DNA of 64,000 nucleotides, taken from positions 1,674,001 through 1,738,000 of the forward strand of contig CM074764.1 in the NCBI GenBank assembly GCA_037355855.1. Reading direction: 5' to 3'. Source of the stretch: Pseudo-nitzschia pungens (taxonomy: Eukaryota; Bacillariophyta; Bacillariophyceae; Bacillariales; Bacillariaceae). Position numbers and translations under genes: made by a program. Under the pieces are notes generated by a model. That model saw only the letters and a program-made list of their open reading frames with translations, was not told the DNA's origin and did no database searches. Shown one piece after another: positions 37,681 to 47,759 of the stretch. Position 1 is the stretch's first letter; each line of letters starts with the position of its first letter.

Positions 37681-40327
37681 AGCCGGCAATCCACAAACGG
37701 AACCAATAGACACGTCTTCCTCTCCATCGTATTTGTCTCCTCCTGTTGCAACGGAAACCGAATCAAGGAAACGCTTATCATTGCTCCTGTCCCTGAGGCC
37801 ACCACCCCTGTCTACTTCTTCCGGAACGGCAACGAAATCGGACGGAACCAAGGCAAACGTTAACTATACCGGTAGCAGCAATCTCAATGGCCAGAATCCA
37901 TCCAGCATTCTTCGGAGGAGATGCATCCCCGCGAAGGAAGGAGACGTGTACGACGGAACGACACGGGAAGTTTCCGCCGTCGATCCTACCAGCGATCGCC
38001 ACTTTGATGCGCTGGTGGCATTTGCAGCGTCTTCCCAGTCACCGATGAACGAAAACGCTCATACGAATAGTAATGGTGCATTGCGGGAAGCATCACAATC
38101 CTCTTTTGCGGGAGCATCTGTTTTCCAGGAAACCAACAGCAACAGCGACAGCAACAGCAACAGAAGCAGCAGCCTCGATTATGTCGGTGATCCCCTGATC
38201 ATCGATATGGAAACCCTGGGAGAGCGGTTGAAAGACCTCTTTCCCAAACAGTTCGCTCGGAACGTTGGCAGGGGCGGACGTCGGCCAAGGAGGCAGCGCA
38301 ACGCAGCGGCCTCCTCCCCGCCGTGCATTCTTCCGCGATTGATTGCCTGTTACACTATTCTCAGAGACCACCAGCGGAAGCAAGGAGACCTTGGGGTGGA
38401 ATTGTTTGCAAACGAGTACGAGTGCAAACCATCTCTTTCGGACCGTCCCGCCAAGAGGCGGAGGACGACTGCGTGTGGAAATGTCGAGACTGCAAAATCA
38501 AAATCAAAAGCAGATTCAATGGCAAAGACGGGAAAGTCGAATTCCGCAGCGATGCAAAGCATTGCTCCCATCCGGACTCTGTTACAAAAATTAGTCGAGT
38601 TGGAATGGACGGTGCTGGAAGGACACGAACACCGCTTCGAGGAGGAAGGGAAATCGATTCCACTTCCTACTGCTGCCATACGGTCGGCCAACTCGGCTCT
38701 TGCCACTTCCAAATCTAAGCAGATCGATGACGATGACGACTATCACCTCCGGAGACGACGGGTCCAATTTGCAGCATTCGACGATACCGCCGTGGTACGG
38801 GCTCCTTCGGACGTCCTGGAAGGATCCTACAAACCCCAACAGGATTGCGTACAGGCCTTGCTGGCTGTGTTGAACGTTGCGGAAGAACTCTTTCCCAAAG
38901 CCGTACCGGTATCCGCCTTGTCATCAACGGCCGAGACCTCCGCAACGAGGATTGTCCGAGATTTTGTCTGTTACCTGGAAAACGAATTCATACCGCAATG
39001 CCACGATACGGTGTGCGTCGAATCCCTCATGGCAATCGAGAACCAGAGCATTCCCATCGGACGAATCGAAAAGGCGGCCATTGCGTACTCGAGGGATTTG
39101 AACTCCCTGCTGAATCCGGAAGGGAAAACAATCCAGACAACCATTGCGATGGCCTCTGCCTCTGCCACTGCCACTGCTACTGCTACTGCCACTCCGCGAG
39201 AGACCAAGAACGATAACAACGACCGTGATGACGACAATGGCGACAATGACGACAGCCTCGTCGTCCCCCTCGTGATCCGAACCGTCCAAGAATCCGTCCG
39301 CACCCGTCCCCTGTCTTGGGAATGCCGATTGGCCAATACCTCCGCGCAACTCGTTCGATACTGGCTCCGCACCCTAATGAATCCCGTTCCCGATCGATCC
39401 GATCTCGAGACGAAAACCGATCAATGGAATTCCAGGTTGTACGACTTTGTCCACATCACAGATCCCTCGGAATCCGAAGAATTCAGCACCGTGGTGATCC
39501 GGAGCTACAATGACAATGACAGTGACGATGACGAGAACGAGAACGATTACGAGAACGAATACGAGGAAGGCAATGACGACGATGACGACGAGAATTGCAG
39601 CAGCAGCGTAGCTACCTTCGAAGACGACAAACTCTCGTCGCTGCTGAGCAATGCACTGGCGCACTTGTACGCGTATCTCGATTTGGGATCCATCAAGTCG
39701 CTCGAAACGAATCGGTCCTGGAAAGAAAACGTGCGAAACAAGATTCCGAGCCAATATTGCTGTGATACGTCGGTCTGCGAAGAAGGGCTGGGATCGGGAC
39801 GCCATCCCATCCACATCGACGAAGAAGACTGGCAGGAACTCGAGGAACATCTCCGGGAAGCCTCCGATTTCTGTGCCTTTTACCGACGAGCCTTGTTCGT
39901 GGAACGGTTGCTAACGATAGTGACCCGAAAGAACTGGACCGACCACTGGAACCACACGGTTCAGGCGACGGCCCAGAAACTGCTGCGACTCCGCGGCATC
40001 ACCGGCGCGAACACGATAATCCAACCGGAGGACGTCCACCTGGCGGTCCTGGGAATCCCATTGACCGACCTCCTCGATCGCCTCCGGCGGGACGTTTTGC
40101 GGCCGAGCCGAAACCGGTACGAGCTGGTCCGCGCCAATCTGAGACGGACGGAAAAAAACTTTCGCCTCGGATGCAAGGATACCAAGCGAAAAAAGTCGTG
40201 CCAGCCGCGGATCGGAACCATCGAGGAGCACTGGAAGGAGTGGTTGCACCCCGACACGATTTTCCCCTCGGTCTGGTACCGCGACAACACTACTACTACG
40301 AAAGACAGTGACAATGAGGACGATTAA
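37058..40327 (+). CDS. Unrecognised large acidic protein with basic nuclear-type patch
   Basis: A single exon encodes 1089 aa. I do not recognise a family. The N-terminal ~350 residues are Ser/Glu/Asn-rich with RRRSPRKRKSSLRV (residues ~51-64), a plausible nuclear localisation signal, and a long Asp then Asp-Asn run near residue 185 encoded by GAT/GAC and AACGAC repeats. Further acidic runs occur near residues 725 and 820. Ordered-looking segments with regular hydrophobic spacing lie at ~380-450, ~590-680, ~860-900 and ~920-1050; the last contains VHLAVLGIPLTDLLDRLRRDVL. Coding potential is supported by length, consistent codon bias and an ATG in good position. A lineage-specific nuclear protein is the most I would infer. 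Confidence 0.65.
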
Positions 40328-41230
40328 GAGGAAGAAGACGACTAAAACGACGACAACAGCTAGCCAGCCAGCCAGCCAGCCAGCCACTACTTGTACTCTA
40401 ACTCGTTGCTATGGCGCGCGGTGAATTGCGAAAAATCAATTCCTTGCCATTCGCAATCGCAGTGAACCCATACCACTAGCTAGTAGCTAGTATCCCAAGC
40501 CACTTTGTTTCCTCGTTCTGACTACTACCGGTACCGTATATATTACCACCACTTGCTGGTACTACTAGTGCTGGTACTACCACTACCACTACTGGTACTG
40601 CTACAAAATAGTTTCCGATTTGAAATTGTCGTTTCCGGCATGATTTTGGCCAGGCCAAATGCGTGATTTGTGATCGATCCTCTCGTTTCTTGGTCCTCCC
40701 GCAGACGAACAATCACAATCATTAACAACAACAATATTGTTTACTGCATTATACAGTAGTACACTGGACAGGTAGGTACGTACGTACAGGTGTATCGGTT
40801 CGTCGGTTCGTTGGTCGGAAATGTGGGCGATGACCTTCTCCCACGATCCTTCCGTGAGTCTCCGCAGATGCCCGGATCCGGTTGGTTCCATCCAAGCCAA
40901 GGAAGCTAGGAAGCAAGGAAGGAAGGAAGCAAGAAAGATGACGATGATGATAGCTAATGATCGATGAAAAACGAAGGAACGATCGAACGAAACACTCCTT
41001 CCTTTCTCGCTCTTTTTCGTTTCCTCCCCATTCCCCTCCTACTCCGAGGACCCGTCGGGTGGGTTGGGTTGGGTTGGGTTGGGTTGCCTGCTTCCGACCG
41101 ACCGACTCGCTCACTCGGCTCTCATCCATGGCAAGCATGCATGCATGCATGGCATGTCACCGGAATGTCACCGAATGTCACCGAATGGCATGGGAGGCTG
41201 CGCACAGCACGTCGAGTCGGGTCGAGTCGA
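40328..41230. other. Convergent intergenic region with simple repeats
   Basis: The region contains CCAG repeats (40359-40383), a GGTACTACTAGT-like patch (40520-40610), a GGGTT repeat (41060-41087) and GCATGCAT repeats (41138-41155). No gene is seen. Confidence 0.6.
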
Positions 41231-42641
41231 TCATTCCGGGCCGCTCCCGGAACCGTACAGGTTGTGCGATAGTATGTAGTCCAAGACCCCCGGGGACAGG
41301 ACCTTTTTTGCGTATTCGCATTCGCATTCGCATTCGCATTCGCATTTAGAGCTGCGGTCGTTGCCGTTGTCGTTGCCGTTGCCGTTGTCGTTCCGCGTCC
41401 GACGAGACAACGACTCGCGCACCCTCGAGGACGACACGTCGTCCAGTGCCGGCACGTCCAGCAACCGTATCCGACCATTTCCCAGCTCCTCCGAGGCGTT
41501 GATCGCATCGACGCGGTCCCTCAGCAGTTGCTGCGGTCCGCGTTTGGCATCCTTTTCATCGTCATCGGGTTGTGGTTGTTGCTTTCGGTTCACCACTACC
41601 AGCCGTCCCCCCAGCAGCCGCAAAACGTCCCTGGATCGTTTCCATTTCCAGTCCGTCAGGTCGAGAAAGGTGTCGGCGCCCAAACAAAACGAAAATTCCG
41701 TGTTCGGAGGAGGAGGTGCAGCAGTAGCGGTATCGGTATCGGTAACAGTATCGGTAGCAGCGTCGTTGTCGTTGTCGTTGTCGTTGTCGCTGTCGTCGCC
41801 GGTAGGATGGGACGACCGTTCCCGCTCCCGCTCCAGCAGCAGTTCCAGCAAATCGGCCGTTCCGACTCGGAGTTTAGCCTTTTCGGCGTCGGTCATGCCC
41901 TCGTGGCACATTCGCCGGAAGGATTCTTCTTCGGCGCGCGAGACGATCACCCTCGTTGAAGGAATGGTATCGTTGTCCGTTGTCGTTGTCGTTGTCGTTG
42001 TCGGTATCGGCATTTGTATAATTATTTGTAGTTGCAGTTGCAGTTGCGGTCGCATCGTTGGCGGTTCCGGTTTCGCTTCCGGTTTCGCTTCCGGTTTCGG
42101 CTCCGACCCCCGGCTCCGATCCCGATCCCGATCCCAAGCCCTCCACGACCAGTTCGCACATGGCCACCCGGTGGTGAAAGCCCACCAGCTGGTCCCGCTT
42201 GGACGAAAAGGTGTGCTTGTAGACGGGCAGGATTCGGATCTCGTCGTAGATTCCGAGATCCGAGAGGGCCCGGATCAGGCCGGCGTGGCCTCCATCTCCC
42301 GTCGGTGGATTGGCGGACGTTCCAAACAAGCAGACCTTCCGGGGGCGTTGTCGGCGTCGTCGTTGTTGTTGTTGTTGTTGGTTTTGGTTTTGTCGTTGTT
42401 GTTGTTGTTGTTGGTTTTGGTTTTGTTGTTTTTGTTCTTCGTTTGGTGGCTCTCTCCCAGTATTGTTATCATCATTAGTGCTGTAATTATTATTATTATT
42501 ATTGTTGTTCTTGTTGTTGTTGTTGGTGGTGGTGTTGGATTCCTCGCCAGAGCCCGGCGAATGGTGGCCGCTCGCGGTGCCGTTTGTCGTCGTCGTGGTC
42601 GTCGTTGTTGTTGGATTCGGTTTTGTCATGGTTCCCCTCAT
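41231..42641 (-). CDS. Nicotinate/nicotinamide-nucleotide adenylyltransferase-like protein (apparent frame break)
   Basis: NadD/NMNAT enzymes join ATP and (nicotinate) mononucleotide to make the dinucleotide NAD precursor. The N-terminal part, from the ATG at 42641 (or 42629), opens with Thr/Asn/Gln runs. It then has KVCLFGTSANPPTGDGGHAG, the nucleotidyl-transferase phosphate-binding motif, followed by LPVYKHTFSSKR and RVAMCELVVEGL. The C-terminal part, in the frame shifted by one, has TRVIVSRAEEESF, FCLGADTFLDL, LRLLGGRLVVVNR, DVSSSRVRESL (the SxxR signature) and a final LDYILSHNLY helix. Both halves are needed. The shift falls inside a low-complexity GACAAC/ACAACG stretch at about 41960-42060, with no good intron signals. 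A sequencing or assembly indel, or a real disruption, are both possible. Confidence 0.75.
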
Positions 42642-44055
42642 CCGCGCGATGATCGATTGATGAACGAATGACTGACTCGGAGTGAGTGAGTGAGTGAGTG
42701 AGTGAGTCGTTGCGGGGGATGACGGGGTGGTTCGCTTTCGAAAGTGTCCGGGTCGTCGAGCTCCGTGGCGGAGCATTCTTGGCGCGAAACGAAGCGGCTC
42801 GACGCGGTTTGCTTTCGGTTTTGGTTTTGGTTTCGGTTTTTTGATTTGTTTTACTACTATCGTTTATTAGTGGCGGCGGAAAAAATCTACCGTGCCACCG
42901 TCGATTTTCCAATATTTTTTTCGAAGTCGCAACAGTCAAATTTCAATTATTTAAAAAATACGAATAATTTTACTGTATCAATCAGACTAAGGTTAACCTT
43001 AGTCTTACCATCCTTTTTTCCAAGCCGTTTTAGTCAAATTTCAATTTGATATTAATCTGACGAGTCAAAGCACATAAGGTGTTGTCAGGAACACTTGGGC
43101 CGATGACAATTTTCTCAGTCCCATTAGTCAGATATCAGTTTTTTACTGATCTGATGAGTCCTATTGGTTAGTCGGTGCATGAATTGAACTACTGTAGTCA
43201 TTACTACTAGTAGTAAATAATGTGAATATGGAAAAATCGGCGCATATGAGCCGATACAAAATTTCATGTGTCAACTTCACTGAGTATTTGCAACAACAAG
43301 AACACCTCTAAAGTAGTATATAAAACCATATACCTATGGAAAGAGGAGAGTGAGAGCTTTCTAACAAGCCATTACTTGTTGATGTTGGATGAATACTTTA
43401 GAAGTTAGGATTACATATTATAAAACAATCAACGCATATGCGCCGATTTTTCTTCCGCCGCCACTAAACGATAGTGAGTGTGCGCTTGTATTATCATTAT
43501 TTTTTGGCTTCGTTGGCTTTGTTGTTATCCTTCAGGGCGTCCAGGGGTTGTGCGAGAACCCCAAAATTTTTTTGATGGACAGAGAGGGCCGTCCGAGGGT
43601 TCGTCGAATAACCTTACTGTACCGTACATCGAAAAAATTGATCTACCGGCACCGGAAGTAGGAGTACAGTAAGTTATGGTACTGTATGTTGAATGTACAG
43701 GGGGGTTGGAAAAACCCATAGAATTTGAGTGATCAAAATTGACTTTGTTTCATCTCATAAGGTCTTACTACTACTACAGAATTTTCTGAGTTTCGAAAAG
43801 AAGGATGATCTACGGTAAATTAATCTTACAGAAGTACTTTTCTCCATAGTAGAACCGGCATCTGGGACCATAATTGGACCCTACAAGAATGCACTGTTGT
43901 GTTTTGAGAGAGTGTCTTGAGATATCAAAATATTATATGAAGGAGTTTTGGTGGCGGTGGCACTAGGTCAATTTATGAAGTAGATTCTTAAAAACTACTT
44001 CGTAGCTACTAGTAGTAGTACTTGTTGTTTCTGAATCTAGTACGTTGGTGGAACA
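42642..44055. other. Intergenic region with a TIR element
   Basis: No gene is seen. It contains a GAGT repeat (42684-42706) and an inverted-repeat element (42855-43475) just upstream of the adenylyltransferase gene. Confidence 0.55.
42855..43475. mobile_element. Probable non-autonomous TIR element (~620 bp)
   Basis: The left end ACTATCGTTTATTAGTGGCG is matched inverted at the right end (CGCCACTAAACGATAGT) with a 3-base gap difference. Both continue into GGCGGAA-AAA. A further CGGCGCATATG-like pair occurs at 43229 and 43434-43447. There is no internal transposase. Confidence 0.6.
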
Positions 44056-45462
44056 GTGAGGAGTGCAGTTCTGTTCTGGCTCATCTTGTTACGCCGCACA
44101 AGCTTCTTTTTGCAAATCCTCCTGCAGATGGTGTGCCAGCATGATTCAGCAAATTCCACTCAATACCCAAAGACAGGTTCAAACAGTTGCATTGATGCTG
44201 CTGACTATGCTACTACTACCATTCCAGCAGATGCAAATTCCACTCAATACCCAAAGACAGGTTCAAACAGTTGCATTGATGCTGCTGACTATGCTACTAC
44301 TACCATTCCAGCAGATGTGATGACAACTCCAGCGTACAAACAAGGAGATGCTGGAGGCAACAAGAAATGTGCGGTGAATCTCTGCGGTAAGTGAGGCACA
44401 AGAAACTGTTGTATGGTAGGTGTTGTTTGCAAGATTTTTCAGTACTACTACTATCAATCCTTCTGTAGTACTGTGCTCATTTCAGGTGCCGTCTACTGTT
44501 CCAGGTATTGTTACGTATAAGCTGTTTGCAAATGCAGCTGATGGTAAGCCATGCAGCACTGGTACGGCTATCTCAAATTCGACTTTCAATGTGTCAACAA
44601 GCTTAGGACCAGCATACACCAAGACAGGTTCAAATAGTAGAATTTTTGCTGCTCAATACTCCATCCCAGATGTGACGGCAACTCCAGCATATGACAATGG
44701 AAAGGTGGATCTCTGTAAGTGAGGCACGAACTGTTGTATGGGTTTGCATCTGTTGTTTCTTGGATCTTGTTGTACTAATAATCCTTTTGCAATGTTGTTT
44801 CAGGTGCCTGTACTGGCAATAAGAAAGAATATGATTCTTCTTCAAAAGGGGATGAGTATGTGTCCTATGTTGATACCCTATTGGTCCTCAACGTTGACCT
44901 CGTTGCCAAGTTTTCCAATTTCTCCCAAACTGTCAACATCACCGCAACAGCTATGGGAGATGTTACGGAGAACATGACGAAATCCGTTGCCGTGGAAGCT
45001 GGTTTGTGTGCCATGGACAATTTTGCACCATCAAGCTACAAAATTGGTCAAGATTTTTCCATCTGTGTGAGCATCACGGCTGACTACTACAATATCATGA
45101 AATTTACGAACATAACCTGTGAGAACTTGGCATCGTTGCGCCAGTTGGTTGTGAATTCCAAACCAGACACCCTCACAACATTAAAGATCAATCCCACTGG
45201 TTACACAAATACTTCTGGAGGTGCTGTTGGAGGAGATGGTGGAGTCATTAGCAGTGTTGTGACTGCGGGGTATTTCGGAGCTGGTGAAACCTCTTTTTCA
45301 TGCAGTGGTGAAGTGTCACTTGGGTACAACACTCCTCCTCCTTGCCAAAAGTTTGGTCTTCCTATCCTTCATGAAAATCTCCTTCATGATCCTGGCGGTA
45401 ATTACTATAATTCTTATGCATACTACTACTACTATATTGTTGGTCTTCCAATGTGTGTGTGA
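44056..45462 (+). pseudogene. Secreted repeat-protein gene with duplicated exon modules, probably decayed
   Basis: Segments 44056-44386, 44505-44714 and 44804-45462 join in phase 1. The last two exons give a coherent extracellular-type protein: KPCSTGTAISNSTFNVST, a KTGSNSRIFAAQYS module ending DLC, then ACTGNKKEYD and a ~200-residue domain with LVLNVDLVAKFSNFSQTVN and many N-glycosylation sequons. That domain type is familiar to me from multicopy diatom secreted proteins, but I have no accepted name. The first segment repeats the KTGSNS module twice (84-bp tandem at 44151 and 44235). Both modules end in the same GTAAGTGAGGCAC donor. The region equivalent to LFANAADG in the first module runs into TGA (44140s), no signal peptide or ATG is found, and the 3' end fades into non-homologous sequence. 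Confidence 0.5.
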
Positions 45463-46712
45463 AGGTGTTAAAATGTAGCTGAAACTGGTTTAAGCTGATA
45501 GATCCCAGGGCAAGCTTGGAGATATACAGCAGGAGCAAGCAAACCGGTTAAGGTGCCGGTCTGTTCTATCGATAGTCTCGGATTCACCACTACGATCAAA
45601 TGAATCGACCAGGTCTATTCTAACTACCTCTTTTGGGCTCAGTCAGTTAGACCTTAGGCTTGTAGTTCTACAGGGAGCTGCTCAAGGAGCAGGATGTAAG
45701 TATCAAGGTATTCAAATCGGAGTTAAACTAAAGATGTGAGGACAGCAAGCCTGTCGAGGATTCAATGTTGCTATCTTGTTAGTGCTACCGGGTGTTGTGC
45801 TTGCTGTTCGTGTACAAGCAGTACTGGGACCCAGTAGAAAACTATTTTTCATGCACGATACGTGCATGGGAATATTCGACATGTGACTGGGTTGGATCCA
45901 GTCATGAATCGTGTTACGGTTACAATTTAACAGAAGGCTGCTCCTGGTGCTACGGTTGGAATTCAAAATGCAACTGCCCTCATTGCTGGGGGTTACAATG
46001 GTATTGGCATGTACAAGAAATTCAAGAATGGATTCACAACAACAAAATCAAAGTTGTTTGAACATTCTTTGGGCACCAGTGTAGCTTTTGGTCAATCAAC
46101 TCAGTCACAGCTCTGCACTGCTAACAATGTCTTTCTTCAACCTTCCAGCAGAGAAGTGAGTGATACAAGAAAATCACGGGAAATGAACTGCGTGGAATTT
46201 GAGTGGCTCACATTTTGCTGTTCCTAGTAGCCTGAAGATGATGATTCTACCAAGATCAGAGCCATGCATATGACACCTTTTTTAGAAATTGATGCGGAAG
46301 GAGTCACATATCATGCATGTGTTGCCTTCCTCCTACTACTAGCAAGTCCGAACCTTAACCAACGTAGTAACTGGTGGAGGACAACTACTAATTTTTGGCA
46401 TAGGGATTTTTCTTCTGGTAACCCTTTTCTTGATGGCGATAAACTTTGGCAGTGGGAATGTTCACATCCTTCGAAAATTTTAGTCCATAAAATCATTGGT
46501 TTTGGTGACATGTCTTGACACCATTCTTGGCGGGGTACATTGTCTCCTTGAGTCTACCGGTACCCCCCGAGGTCCAATCCCGAATTTTGCGGATTTTTTC
46601 AAAATAGACCTGTTTAGAATGTTTCTTACTCAAAAACCAACCAACGGTTGTTACTATGTTGTAAGATACAGTTTGAATGCGTTTCCTTTCTTGTGTTGAA
46701 CCGTGTGTTAGA
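45463..46712. other. Region with coding-like fragments, no intact gene
   Basis: Fragments such as VGIQNATALIAGGYNGIGMYKK (45940-46010 in one frame), and a Cys/Trp-rich frame overlapping it (45792-46058), suggest decayed coding DNA. They cannot be joined into one frame. Confidence 0.35.
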
Positions 46713-46752
46713 TAAGGACGGTATTACAGAAACTTCGTCCTCCGGGTTACTT
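46713..46752 (+). repeat. Left terminal inverted repeat
   Basis: 40 bases, perfectly complementary to 50553-50592. Confidence 0.9.
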
Positions 46753-46917
46753 CGAGCGTGGTCGACCCCTGGCCGGCGCGCACCTTGTTTTCGAGATAAA
46801 GGTCAAATGAAATCCGAAAACAACTTTTGGAAAAAACTCACCTTAAAATCACGACATCAATTGTTGTCAACAAAACTCCTCATACCCTTCCCAGCAGCAC
46901 ATGCTCATCATTGCTGA

Positions 46918-47540
46918 TACTTTGAATGTGGATAACTCCTAAAGTATAAGGAATTTTTTATTTCTTTTTCGATAGACCTCTAGTCTATTGTCTTAATAAG
47001 TGGGATTGCAACTTTAAAAGTATAATTTGGACAGTTGAATAATTTTAAAAAATTATTTTCACCTCTACCTTTACTACCTCCTCTAATATGCCTTGAATGT
47101 GGATATCTCCTAAACTATTGGGAAATCTTTATTTCTTTGTTTATATATCTGTTTCTTATGAATAATTTGAGGACAATTGATACTTGAATCATGGAAATTG
47201 TGTGGTGGGATCACAACAACAACAAAATTGCACCTGTTCTCCTATACTCCCAGTACCTGCTGAAATATGCCTTGGGTGTTAATATCTCCTGAAGTATTGG
47301 GAAATTGTGATTTCTTTTTTGATAGAAGTCTTTTCTGTGTATAATTTGAGAAGGATTGATACTTGAATCATGGAATTTGTGAGGTGGGATCACAAAAAAA
47401 ATTTCCTACTCCAGCACTACTACTACCTGCTGAGATGGGTTTTGGGTGTAAATACCTCCCAAAGTATTAGGAAATTGTAATTTAATTTTTGATAGACCTC
47501 TAGTACTCTGTTCTCATTATGAGGGGGATTGCTGAGTTCA
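46918..47540 (+). repeat. Subterminal tandem repeats (4 units of ~170-180 bp)
   Basis: Units begin near 46921, 47091, 47270 and 47440. Each opens with TTGAATGTGGATA-CTCCTAAAGTAT-GGAAAT-like sequence, followed by TTTCTTTTTTGATAGACCTCT. The second and third units also share TTGATACTTGAATCATGGAA and GTGGGATCACAA. They lie in the non-coding left arm of the transposon and could be transposase-binding sites. Confidence 0.75.
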
Positions 47541-47635
47541 TCCAGCAGCAGTGGTGTTCACTCCAAAACTTGATTTTGCTCCCATTTCAACTGCAAATTT
47601 GTGTTCTGTGACGTCCATAGTAGTACTAGTACTAA

Positions 47636-47682
47636 CTACAATAAGACTACAATAAGACTACAATAAGACTACAATAAGACCA
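47636..47682 (+). repeat. 11-bp tandem repeat
   Basis: Four copies of ACTACAATAAG lie 80 bases downstream (in gene orientation) of the transposon protein stop. Confidence 0.8.
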
Positions 47683-47759
47683 CTAAGAGAGCGTTTACGA
47701 TTAGAATTAATAATAAGACTACTAAGAGGGACAGGAATACTACTAATTAAGACAGGATA

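Noticed and set aside
41060..41090. GGGTT repeat as interstitial telomere
   Set aside because: Only about five units, and not the TTAGGG type expected in diatoms; similar G-rich simple repeats occur elsewhere here.
41361..42671. 436-aa plus-strand frame opposite the adenylyltransferase
   Set aside because: It is a shadow frame made of Ser/Val repeats; the minus strand carries the conserved enzyme motifs.
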